This document shows, in pieces, positions 22,281 to 29,287 of a stretch of DNA of 64,000 nt. Position 1 is the first letter of the stretch; every line of letters starts with the position of its first letter. The notes under the pieces were generated by a model, which searched no databases, was not told the DNA's origin, and worked only from the letters and a program-made list of their open reading frames with translations. Source of the stretch: JBBQWT01 sp038210375 (GTDB lineage Bacteria; Acidobacteriota; Terriglobia; Terriglobales; Acidobacteriaceae); contig JBBQWT010000009.1 of assembly GCA_038210375.1 (NCBI GenBank), forward strand, positions 1 through 64,000. The letters run 5' to 3'. The position numbers and the translations under genes are program-made.

Positions 22281-23543
22281 ATGTCCCGCAGGAAATGGTT
22301 TAAGAGCTGGAAAATTCGGATTCTTTTCTTTCTCGCCGTCATCGGTCCCGGCTTTATTACGGCCAACGTGGACAACGACTCGGGCGGAATCTATACCTAT
22401 TCCGCTGCCGGCGCGCAGTTCGGATATCTCCTTCTCTGGACCATGATCCCCATCACCATCGCCCTGGTGGTGGTGCAGGAAATGTCTGCCCGCATGGGCG
22501 CCATCACCGGCAAGGGACTGAGCGACCTGATCCGCGAGGAATTTGGCTTTCGCGTGACTTTTTTCATGATGCTGGCGCTGGTGCTCACCAACCTCAGCAA
22601 CGTGGTCGCCGAGTTTGCCGGAATCGCCACCAGCCTCGAGCTCTTTCATATCTCAAAATTTGTCAGCGTGCCGGTGTGCGCTTTCATCGTCTGGCTCATG
22701 GTGGTGAAGGGCACCTACAAGATGGTGGAAAAGATCTTTTTGGCCGCTTCCCTCTTCTACATTTCCTACATCGTTGCCGGAACCGGAATCATGGCGCATT
22801 CGGGCTGGAGCCAGCCCCTGCTGGCCACCATTCATCCGCCCGCGCTCTCCGGATTCAAGGATTCCAAATACCTCTACATGGTCATCGGCCTGGTGGGGAC
22901 GACCATCGCGCCCTGGATGCAGTTCTACCTGCAATCCTCGGTGGTTGAGAAAGGCGTAACCGCGCGCCAGTATGGGGCTTCGCGTCTGGATGTCGTGGTC
23001 GGGTGTATTTTCACCGACGTCGTGGCCTGGTTCATCATCGTGGCCTGCGCCGCCACTCTATTTGCTCACGGACACCACGAAATTCGCGACGCCGGCGATG
23101 CCGCCCAGGGCCTGCGTCCGCTCGCCAGTGAGTACGCCTACATACTTTTTGCTCTGGGATTATTTAACGCCTCGCTATTCGCCGCTTCCATCCTGCCCAT
23201 TTCCACCGCCTACACGGTGTGCGAAGGACTGGGTTTTGAGTCCGGGGTGAACAAGAAGTTTTCCGAGGCCAAGGTCTTCTACTGGCTTTACACCATCCTG
23301 ATCGTCGCCGGGGCGGGCATCATCCTCATGCCGCATGTCCCCTTGCTCAAGATCATTTTGCTGTCCCAGGTCTTGAATGGAATCCTGCTGCCGTTCGTGT
23401 TGATATTCATGCTGCTGCTGGTCAACAAGCCGGAGTTAATGGGAAAGCATGTGAACTCGGGAATGTACAACGTCATCGCCTGGGGCACGTCTGCGGTCAT
23501 GATCATGCTCAGCGTCGGAATGTTTTTCACCTTCGGCGGATAG
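22281..23543 (+). CDS. Nramp-family divalent metal transporter with atypical metal site
   Basis: A ~420-aa, 11-helix SLC11/Nramp fold transporter. I use ATG 22281; a TTG at 22260 is possible. The helix-1 motif that is DPGN in Mn/Fe transporters is here VDNDSGG (Asp31). In helix 6, where the metal-selecting Met of MPH should be, the protein has TIAPWMQFY (Ala210-Pro-Trp). Loss of that methionine is the known hallmark of Nramp-related magnesium transporters, which prefer hard, hydrated ions, so Mg2+ is worth considering over Mn2+/Fe2+. A PRC/MgtE_N/CBS regulatory protein lies 3.4 kb away. Its promoter region is occupied by repeats A4 and C. Confidence 0.85.
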   Translation: MSRRKWFKSWKIRILFFLAVIGPGFITANVDNDSGGIYTYSAAGAQFGYLLLWTMIPITIALVVVQEMSARMGAITGKGLSDLIREEFGFRVTFFMMLALVLTNLSNVVAEFAGIATSLELFHISKFVSVPVCAFIVWLMVVKGTYKMVEKIFLAASLFYISYIVAGTGIMAHSGWSQPLLATIHPPALSGFKDSKYLYMVIGLVGTTIAPWMQFYLQSSVVEKGVTARQYGASRLDVVVGCIFTDVVAWFIIVACAATLFAHGHHEIRDAGDAAQGLRPLASEYAYILFALGLFNASLFAASILPISTAYTVCEGLGFESGVNKKFSEAKVFYWLYTILIVAGAGIILMPHVPLLKIILLSQVLNGILLPFVLIFMLLLVNKPELMGKHVNSGMYNVIAWGTSAVMIMLSVGMFFTFGG

Positions 23544-23549
23544 GCGGCC

Positions 23550-23918
23550 TTACTCCTTCGCCTCTTGCAGCGCCTGGTGCAGCGCATCCATGACCAGATG
23601 GCTGGCATGAACGGATTCCGGTCGCAACCCGCCCACCGCTGCCGCCACCGCCTCGCGCCGCAGCAATCTGGCATCGGACAACGACAGCCCCGCCAGCATC
23701 TCGGTCAGCGCCGAGCCGCACGCGATGGCGGCCACACAACCCCGGGTGCGGTAGCGGCTTTCCGCAATGGCGCCGTCAGCGATCCGCACCGAAAGCTCCA
23801 TGATGTCGCCGCACGCCGGGTTCTCCACGCGAACTTTCACGTGGGGTAAGGCCAGTTCGCCGGAGTTGCGCGGATGCTCGAAGTGGTCGAGCATTTGCGA
23901 TGGGAAGATAGAAGTCAT
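23550..23918 (-). CDS. IscU/NifU-N-like protein lacking the third cluster cysteine
   Basis: A 122-aa protein from ATG 23918 (an upstream extension is possible but not family-like). MLDHFEHPRNSGEL is the typical IscU N-terminus. The first ligand loop is NPACGD (Cys36), the second RGCVAAIACGSA (Cys61 with an extra Cys67), and the third, normally HCS, reads ESVHASH, so the Cys is replaced by Ala105. Without it, assembly of a [2Fe-2S] cluster on the scaffold in the usual way is doubtful. No iscS/sufS gene is adjacent. It converges on the Nramp gene (6 bp between stops) and diverges from the BtuF-like gene. It could be a sulfur/iron carrier or a non-scaffold paralogue. Confidence 0.8.
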   Translation of the reverse strand: MTSIFPSQMLDHFEHPRNSGELALPHVKVRVENPACGDIMELSVRIADGAIAESRYRTRGCVAAIACGSALTEMLAGLSLSDARLLRREAVAAAVGGLRPESVHASHLVMDALHQALQEAKE

Positions 23919-23991
23919 ATGCCGGGGCCACACGCCGGCGCTCCCGCCCGGCGTCAAAACGATTGTAGGTGAAAACCGATATCATCGAGAG

Positions 23992-24936
23992 ATGCAACCG
24001 GTGGTCACCGACCGCACAATCCCTCCCGACCTTATTCCGCAACGCGTGGTCAGCCTGCAACCCAGCGTGACCGTGATCTTCGAGCGTCTGGGATTGCTCG
24101 ACCGCCTGGTCGCCTGCACCAAGTATTGCCTCGATCTGTGTCCCGGGATCGTCGCGAGACGCGGCTCGCCTGGCCCCGGGGACAATTCAAAAATGATCGT
24201 CGCGGACTCCTGGACGGCCACCAGCCGGCAAATACTCGAATGCCGGCCCGACCTCGTCATCGCCTCCGTGCCCTACCAGCTCGAAGCGGTGGCCGAAATC
24301 ATGCGGGCCGGAATTACCTTTCTGGGCTTTGCGCCGCATTCGCTTGCTGATATCTACTCTGACATCTATCGCATCGCCTCCATCATGGGATGTCCCGCCA
24401 GAGGCGCCGACCTCATCGCTGACATGCAGCGGCACATCGCCGCGGTCGTGCAGCGGAGCGCCGCCGCCGAACGGCATCCACTGGTGTACTGCGAAGAGTG
24501 GGGCAAGCCGTTGATCCATTCGCAGCCCTGGGTGGCGGAGTTGATTGCGGCGGCCGGGGGCCGGTTTCTGGGCGAGGCGGGCAAGCAGACCGATGCTTCC
24601 GCCATCATGACGGCTGATCCCGATGTCATCATCGCCGCCTGGTGCGGCGCAGGCGAGCGGGTGCCTTTGCAGAAACTGCTTCGCGAGCGCGACTGGGAAG
24701 AATCCACCGCCGCTAAAGGTGGCGCGGTATTTTGCGTGCGCGATGATTTCTTGAATACCCCCGCGCCCACCCTGGTTCATGGTCTCGATGCGCTGGCCTG
24801 CGCCATCCACCCGGAAATATTTGGTGAGAGTGCGGCAGGCTTGCGCCGGATCGTGCCGGTCACGGAAAAGCCTGAACCCTCCACAGAAACTTCCGCCCCC
24901 GGGGCCGAACCGCACCCCGCAGGCCAGCCCGGATGA
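23992..24936 (+). CDS. BtuF/FhuD-type substrate-binding-fold protein without signal peptide
   Basis: A 314-aa helical-backbone metal/cobalamin-binding family (PF01497-like) protein. RVVSLQPSVTVIFERLGLLDRLVACTKYC, then RPDLVIASVPY and MTADPDVIIAAW, are typical. ATG 23992 has GAGAG just upstream; no signal peptide or lipobox precedes the domain, and an upstream extension would overlap the divergent IscU-like gene. So it is probably cytoplasmic. The C-terminal ~30 residues are a Pro/Glu-rich tail. The Nudix gene starts inside its stop (ATGA). No BtuCD-type permease or ATPase is nearby, which argues against a transport role. Confidence 0.8.
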   Translation: MQPVVTDRTIPPDLIPQRVVSLQPSVTVIFERLGLLDRLVACTKYCLDLCPGIVARRGSPGPGDNSKMIVADSWTATSRQILECRPDLVIASVPYQLEAVAEIMRAGITFLGFAPHSLADIYSDIYRIASIMGCPARGADLIADMQRHIAAVVQRSAAAERHPLVYCEEWGKPLIHSQPWVAELIAAAGGRFLGEAGKQTDASAIMTADPDVIIAAWCGAGERVPLQKLLRERDWEESTAAKGGAVFCVRDDFLNTPAPTLVHGLDALACAIHPEIFGESAAGLRRIVPVTEKPEPSTETSAPGAEPHPAGQPG

Positions 24937-25325
24937 AGCAAGTGGTGGCTGCTTTGATCGTCCGCGAGTCGCAGGTGCTGATTTGCCAGCGCACCCGTCA
25001 CCAGCCCATGCCGCTCAAGTGGGAATTTCCCGGCGGCAAAATAGAAACCGGTGAGCAGCCGCGCAACGCGCTGGTACGCGAGCTGGATGAGGAACTGGGC
25101 ATCGCCGCCACCATCGGGGACGAAGTGGCCCGGTTGCAGCACGAGTATAAGAACGGCAACGCCGTGGAGCTGCGGTTTTACCTGGTGGACCGGTTCTCAG
25201 GCGAAGTGGAGAACCGCATCTTCAAAGATGTTCGCTGGGTTCCCCGGTCCGAGCTAACAGCTTATGACTTTCTCGAAGCCGACCTAGCCTTGGTGAAAGA
25301 TATTGCCGACGGCAAAATCTTTTAG
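24933..25325 (+). CDS. MutT-type Nudix hydrolase (8-oxo-dGTP diphosphatase-like)
   Basis: A 130-aa Nudix protein with a perfect Nudix box: Gly35, Glu41, Arg49-Glu50, Glu53-Glu54 and Gly56 (GGKIETGEQPRNALVRELDEELG is the region; all consensus positions are kept). The start KQVVAALIVRESQVLICQRT and WEFPGGK are MutT-like; the family removes oxidised dGTP or related nucleotides. It is translationally coupled to the BtuF-like gene by an ATGA overlap, an unusual pairing. Confidence 0.9.
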   Translation: MKQVVAALIVRESQVLICQRTRHQPMPLKWEFPGGKIETGEQPRNALVRELDEELGIAATIGDEVARLQHEYKNGNAVELRFYLVDRFSGEVENRIFKDVRWVPRSELTAYDFLEADLALVKDIADGKIF

Positions 25326-25400
25326 AGCGTTTTCAGTTTTGTTTTTGGGTGGAATCCGCGGCCACGAAGTCCGCTGTCGCACAACCCGACAATCATCGGT

Positions 25401-25511
25401 CTCTCCGGGACGAAGCCACTTTTATATACTCTCCGATACGAAGCCACGTTTTAGATCTACTCCGGGACGAAGGTTTTAGAGGTCCTCCAGCGAAGGCGCA
25501 GATTTTATATG
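25401..25511 (+). repeat. degenerate tandem repeat, about four ~28-bp units
   Basis: Units begin at 25401, 25429, 25460 and 25485. Each starts CTC(T)CCGGGACGAAG or a near variant and ends in an AT-rich tail (TTTTATATA, TTTTAGATCTA, TTTTAGAGGTC, TTTTATATG). The last tail runs into the left end of repeat B1. The array occupies the first part of a 643-bp gene-free gap (25326-25968). The period and the tail are different from families A and B. Confidence 0.65.
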
Positions 25512-25633
25512 AATTGTCATTCCGAGCGCAGCCGAGGAACCTTTTGTTTACTCCAGGGTGGCAGCAGTCCCAGCCTGTATCAATGAATTCACCTGGCATT
25601 CGAATTGGTTCTACGCAGTCTGCCTTTGATCTG
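25503..25633 (+). repeat. dispersed intergenic repeat family B, copy 1 (left arm of inverted pair)
   Basis: It begins TTTTATATGAATTGTCATTC, continues CGAGCGCAGCCGAGGAACC and TTTTGTTTACTCC, and ends TACGCAGTCTGCCTTTGATC. The first ~47 bp are nearly identical, in inverted orientation, to the right end of copy B2. The middle is diverged. No gene is supported inside the gap. Confidence 0.8.
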
Positions 25634-25780
25634 TCCCCGGCCAACCAGTAAATCTTTCAAGGTTGTTCTTAAACCAAGCCAGTAACGGTTCGAGCTTGCC
25701 CCAAGAGCATTCTGAACCCGTGCTTCATGCTCGCCGAACCGGCGTCTTGCTCCTGGGATAAAGCAGTGTTTCCTTCCGCG

Positions 25781-25916
25781 TTTAAAGTCAACGGCAGGCT
25801 ACGCGTAAAGTCTGAGCGTCGGCTCTTTTGAACTCTGCGGCTTGGCCGGCTGCGCGGTTGCGCCCAGGAAACAAAGGGTTCCTCGGCTTGCGCTCGGAAT
25901 GACAATTCATATAAAA
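25781..25916 (-). repeat. dispersed intergenic repeat family B, copy 2 (right arm of inverted pair)
   Basis: On the minus strand it reads TTTTATATGAATTGTCATTC, CGAGCGCAAGCCGAGGAACC, CTTTGTTTCCTGGGCGCAAC, TTTACGCGTAGCCTGCC and GTTGACTTTAAA. Together with B1 it delimits a 414-bp block (25503-25916) with ~47-bp terminal inverted repeats. Confidence 0.8.
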
Positions 25917-25968
25917 CGCGTCCTTCTGTCCCGAAGAACATAAGACGTACCGTTTGCCCGCAACGCGG

Positions 25969-26298
25969 TTACTTGAATGAGATGGCTTCCGAATCCCCAA
26001 CCATGAACAACGGCGGCCCGCCATCGGAGATCGAAACCGCGTGCGCCATGGCGTCCTTGGCCCCCTGGGTGGCGGCGCAAGCCTGCAATGCCTCCATGGA
26101 GGGAAAGAAGATTTCCGCGATCCGGTAAAACGGCGCGGTGCTACCATCGGCGGTTCCGTGTATCTTCGTGACCACGGCCCTGGTGGCGCCCGCCAGCCAG
26201 GTCTTCACCTTGGGCAAATGGTCATTTTCGTACGCGTGATCGAACGTGCTCACATCCAGCGGTCTGGGATATACCACCACCAACTTCACTTCAGCCAT
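25969..26298 (-). CDS. EthD family protein
   Basis: A 109-aa ferredoxin-fold (dimeric alpha-beta barrel) protein. ATG 26298 is preceded by AGGAGA at good spacing; the longer open frame upstream is not needed. VVYPRPLDVSTFDHAYENDH with the family His-Leu-Pro (DHLPKVK), then APFYRIAEIFFPSMEALQA and a C-terminal GDSEAISF, match EthD. The family is named after a protein needed for ethyl tert-butyl ether oxidation, but members have no established reaction. Convergent with nothing: repeat B2 lies just past its stop. Confidence 0.82.
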   Translation of the reverse strand: MAEVKLVVVYPRPLDVSTFDHAYENDHLPKVKTWLAGATRAVVTKIHGTADGSTAPFYRIAEIFFPSMEALQACAATQGAKDAMAHAVSISDGGPPLFMVGDSEAISFK

Positions 26299-26335
26299 TT
26301 TGCACTTCTCCTGGGTAATGAAATTAACATCTGCT

Positions 26336-26833
26336 TCAGAAAACGGTTCGATCTCCAACGTCTCCGGTGCGGGCAGCGGAGTGTAACCCTGAGGGATAAA
26401 GGCTCGCTGCATAAGCGCCGATTGAATACATAATCCCCCTGACAAAGGGAAGTGTTACATCAAAAAAAGGCAGGAAGCACCGTATGTTTGGACTGTCTAT
26501 ACAGGCGCTTCCGGAAAGTTGGCTCCACGCGCCCCGCAAACCCGTGTTCAGGAACATATTCAAGACTGCGCCAAATGCCAGCGACGGCACGACCCAAACC
26601 CACTTTGCCATGGTTGACTCGAACCTTTGATAAACTGACCAACCGGTTAACCCGGCAATGACCACACTCACAGCAAGGTTTGCCCAGAGGATAACGGGAA
26701 GAGAGTGGAAACGAGAAAGATGAAAGATCCCGATGGGAAAGAGCGTAGGCACCAGAAGTGCAGCAAGGGTGTTGGATAGTAATTCTCCTATTCGTTTGGC
26801 GACCCTGCTAAACGTATGGCTCGACTGAGTCAT
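26336..26833 (-). CDS. small integral membrane protein, unknown
   Basis: A 165-aa open frame with at least three hydrophobic helices (about residues 19-39, 45-66 and 76-96), a short soluble loop with two Cys, and a possible fourth helix near 128-145. The helix pattern and the absence of a competing frame favour a real gene, but I recognise no family and there is no strong ribosome site. It ends 37 bp before the EthD start on the same strand, so the two may be co-transcribed. Confidence 0.5.
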   Translation of the reverse strand: MTQSSHTFSRVAKRIGELLSNTLAALLVPTLFPIGIFHLSRFHSLPVILWANLAVSVVIAGLTGWSVYQRFESTMAKWVWVVPSLAFGAVLNMFLNTGLRGAWSQLSGSACIDSPNIRCFLPFFDVTLPFVRGIMYSIGAYAASLYPSGLHSAARTGDVGDRTVF

Positions 26834-26892
26834 GGTTCTCTACACAGTCCTCGCTCTTGCCCGCGAGGTTTTTCCAGGCACTTTCAATGCCC

Positions 26893-28146
26893 TCACATCT
26901 GGCTGCGCAACAAGCTGATCACGTCATCCGCCGTGATCAACCCGCACAGCCGTCCGTGGTCATCCACCACCGGCAACGTAAGCAGATTGTACTTGTCGAA
27001 CAGCTCGGCAAATTCCTTTTCCTTCGTATCCAGATGGCAGGAGATGGGCTTATCGGCGATCAGGCCCGCGGCCTGCGCATCGGAAGGCACCACCGCCAGT
27101 ATGGAGAGCGGAATCGCTCCCAGCAGAATCTTGCCGCTATCCACCACGTAAATGCTGCTCACCGTTTCAATGCCGCCCTGGAAGTTGCGCAGCGCGTCAA
27201 TTGCGCCTTCCGCGGTGGTGTCGGGCGTGACCGCAATGAAGTCGGTGGTCATGCGGCCGGCGGCGGTGTCTTCGCGGAATTCCAGCAGGCTGCTGACCTC
27301 TTTGCGGTCGGCTGGCCGCATTCCCTGGAGAATCTCCTGCGAGCGTTCCTCGGAAAGGTCGGCCAACAGATCGGCGGCCGCATCCGGATCCATCTCCTCC
27401 AGAATGTCAGAGGCACGGTCGGAATCGAGCGATTCCACGATGGATACCTGCATACGCGGATTGATCTCTTCCAGCGCATCCGCCGCCACCTGTTCGTCGA
27501 GGGTCTCAAACACCGCCTCGCGGTCCGCCGGGGTCAGGTCTTCGAGAATGTCGGCAATATCAGCGGGATGCAGCCGCGCCAGGCGTTCGTGCGCGATCTT
27601 CAGCTTCACTCGCCGCGCCGGATCGGTCTCGATCATGTCAACGAAATCCCACGGAATCACCCGCGCCGGCAGTTTTTCCACCATGGCATGGATCATGCCG
27701 CGCGGTACGATGTTCTTCAGCAACCGCCGCACCGCTCCCCGCGCCCCCACCTCCACACCGCTCACCACCAGGCCCATGTGCCCGTTGTGGTGCTCGCGCA
27801 TCAGGTTGATGTCGTTGACCCGCACCACTTTGCGTCCGTGGATATCGATGATCTGCTGGTCGAGCAGGTCACGCTCCAGCAGCAGCAGGTTGTGGGAAGG
27901 ATCGGGAACGGCCCACTCCGACGCCGGGCCAGTCGAATGAAAAGTATCGTCTTCGGCAAATACCAGTGACGCCATCGGCAGGATGCGGTCACCCTGTCCC
28001 GTGCGCAGCAACACATTCGACACCCGGGCGGGGTCTTGCTGCGGATACACCGCCACCTCGCGCACCCGGCCCGCGCGCTTGCCGGTCGAGTCAATGACCG
28101 CCGTCCCCAGCAGGTCTGACAGCGCGAGGTGCATGACATGACTCAT
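26893..28146 (-). CDS. PRC-barrel / MgtE_N / CBS-pair regulatory protein
   Basis: A 417-aa soluble protein. PRC-barrel-like beta domains occupy ~1-160 (ALSDLLGTAVIDSTGKRAGRV and DLLDQQIIDIHGRKVVRVND). A MgtE-N superhelix lies at ~190-290 (LHPADIADILEDLTPADREA, EEMDPDAAADLLADLSEE), and two CBS motifs at ~295-415 (MTTDFIAVTPDTTAEGAID, LPVVDDHGRLCGLITADDVI). These are the Mg2+-sensing modules of the MgtE channel, but the five-helix channel domain is missing, so it cannot transport by itself. Freestanding versions are often found next to Nramp-type transporters; here the Nramp gene is 3.4 kb away. A role as an Mg2+- or nucleotide-responsive partner is inferred. Confidence 0.9.
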   Translation of the reverse strand: MSHVMHLALSDLLGTAVIDSTGKRAGRVREVAVYPQQDPARVSNVLLRTGQGDRILPMASLVFAEDDTFHSTGPASEWAVPDPSHNLLLLERDLLDQQIIDIHGRKVVRVNDINLMREHHNGHMGLVVSGVEVGARGAVRRLLKNIVPRGMIHAMVEKLPARVIPWDFVDMIETDPARRVKLKIAHERLARLHPADIADILEDLTPADREAVFETLDEQVAADALEEINPRMQVSIVESLDSDRASDILEEMDPDAAADLLADLSEERSQEILQGMRPADRKEVSSLLEFREDTAAGRMTTDFIAVTPDTTAEGAIDALRNFQGGIETVSSIYVVDSGKILLGAIPLSILAVVPSDAQAAGLIADKPISCHLDTKEKEFAELFDKYNLLTLPVVDDHGRLCGLITADDVISLLRSQM

Positions 28147-28227
28147 GTTTCGCAGAATACTCGCCGCCCCAGCAGGGTGACAAGGGTAGGGCGCCGGCCC
28201 GGATTTTCCGCCGCGCGCATGTATTCG

Positions 28228-28256
28228 TTGACATTTTCCCGGCGGAAAGGCAAACT
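28228..28256 (+). promoter_or_regulatory. weak sigma-70-like promoter candidate for the anti-sigma gene pair
   Basis: A perfect TTGACA at 28228-28233 is followed, after 17 bp, by CAAACT, which matches only half of the -10 consensus. It lies 89 bp upstream of the anti-sigma factor start within a divergent 198-bp gap. Confidence 0.3.
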
Positions 28257-28344
28257 ACCGACTCGCTCAAAAGCTGAATTTCCAGCTGTCCCGTAACGCC
28301 AGCGGATGCGGGAAGCGGTGAAATTCGGTAACATTCTGAGGTTC

Positions 28345-28791
28345 ATGACCGCTAACCGGGTTACCTACACTCTCGACTCCACACTGGACAGCGTCAACAA
28401 GGCGGAAGAAACGGCTGAAAAAATGGCCGTCGAAACCGGTTTTGATGAAGATGAGAGCCAGCGTATTGCCATGGCGGTGCGGGAGGGCGCAGTCAATGCC
28501 GTATTGCACGGCAATGCCTACGACCCGCAGAAAAAGATGACGGTTTCCTACGAAAAAGGACTGGGGAAACTGGCCATCATCATCACCGACCAGGGCAAGG
28601 GCCTCGATCTGAAACTGGTGCCCAACCCTCTGGAACCGGAAAATCTGCTCAAGAATTCGGGCAGAGGCATTTTTTTGATGCAGGCGTTTATGGATGAAGT
28701 GATCGTTCGCAATCTTGATCCTGGTACAGAAATTACAATGGTGAAGCACGTGAGCGACCCGGCAGCGGCCGCTCAGGAGGAAAAAAAGTGA
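28345..28791 (+). CDS. anti-sigma regulatory factor, RsbW-like serine kinase
   Basis: A 148-aa GHKL ATPase of the SpoIIAB/RsbW type from ATG 28345 (TGAGG five bases upstream). N-box AVREGAVNAVLHGNAYD (residues 45-60), G1 TDQGKGLD (81-88), and G2 NSGRGIFLM (104-112). Family role: it binds an alternative sigma factor or other target and phosphorylates its anti-anti-sigma partner. The partner gene overlaps its stop by 4 bp. No PP2C phosphatase (RsbU-like) is nearby. The Glu/Lys-rich C-terminus is short. Confidence 0.92.
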   Translation: MTANRVTYTLDSTLDSVNKAEETAEKMAVETGFDEDESQRIAMAVREGAVNAVLHGNAYDPQKKMTVSYEKGLGKLAIIITDQGKGLDLKLVPNPLEPENLLKNSGRGIFLMQAFMDEVIVRNLDPGTEITMVKHVSDPAAAAQEEKK

Positions 28792-29141
28792 GCATGAAAT
28801 CCAGCAGCCGTAAGGTGGACGGCGTTACCGTTCTCGACCTCAGCGGCCGCATTACCCTGGGAGAAGGCAGCGTAGTGCTGCGTGATCTCATTCGCGACCT
28901 CACCGCCAGCGGAAACAAGAAAATCCTCTTGAACCTGGGCGACGTAACCTATATCGACAGCTCCGGCATTGGCGAGCTGGTCAGCGCCTATACCAGTGTC
29001 AAAAACCAGGGCGGCGATCTGAAGCTCTTGAACCTGACCAAAAAAGTTCACGACCTGCTTCAAATCACCAAGCTCTACACCGTCTTTGACGTGCGCGACG
29101 ACGAAACCACGGCCATCGGCGCCTTCGGCGCCACCAAGTAG
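28788..29141 (+). CDS. STAS-domain anti-anti-sigma factor (RsbV-like)
   Basis: A 117-aa SpoIIAA/RsbV-type STAS protein. GTG 28788 has AGGAGG upstream and overlaps the anti-sigma stop (GTGA). YIDSSGIGELV contains the phosphorylatable Ser58/Ser59 of the partner switch. LDLSGRITLGEGSV and GGDLKLLNLTKKVHDLL are typical. With the preceding gene it forms a complete antagonist pair; the regulated sigma factor is not in the window. Confidence 0.93.
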   Translation: MSMKSSSRKVDGVTVLDLSGRITLGEGSVVLRDLIRDLTASGNKKILLNLGDVTYIDSSGIGELVSAYTSVKNQGGDLKLLNLTKKVHDLLQITKLYTVFDVRDDETTAIGAFGATK

Positions 29142-29149
29142 CAGGCAAA

Positions 29150-29174
29150 TCCGGCCGGCCCCAGGCCGGCCGGA
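29150..29174. terminator. perfect GC hairpin (11-bp stem, 3-nt loop), probable bidirectional terminator
   Basis: TCCGGCCGGCC pairs perfectly with GGCCGGCCGGA around CCA, 9 bp after the RsbV-like stop. It lacks a T-run but is the strongest stem in the window and lies between convergent genes. Confidence 0.6.
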
Positions 29175-29194
29175 AACTGCCGGCGCAAGTTCCC

Positions 29195-29233
29195 CATTGC
29201 CGCCGCCAGAGAAACCCTTCTCCGGCGGCAATG
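29195..29233. terminator. second perfect hairpin (11-bp stem, 17-nt loop)
   Basis: CATTGCCGCCG (29195-29205) pairs with CGGCGGCAATG (29223-29233). With the first stem it forms a tandem pair between the RsbV-like gene and the convergent glycosyltransferase gene. Confidence 0.5.
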
Positions 29234-29287
29234 TAGTGCAACGCCTTCAGTTTTCCGGGTGCTTGAAGCGGCCCGCTAGCCCGTTTG

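Noticed and set aside
25393..25644. An 83-codon minus-strand frame across the tandem array and repeat B1
   Set aside because: It is made up of repeat sequence; the same words occur in other repeat copies without an open frame.
26857..27969. A 370-codon plus-strand frame over the PRC/MgtE_N/CBS gene
   Set aside because: Antisense shadow of a gene with clear domains; repetitive His/Gln/Arg content.
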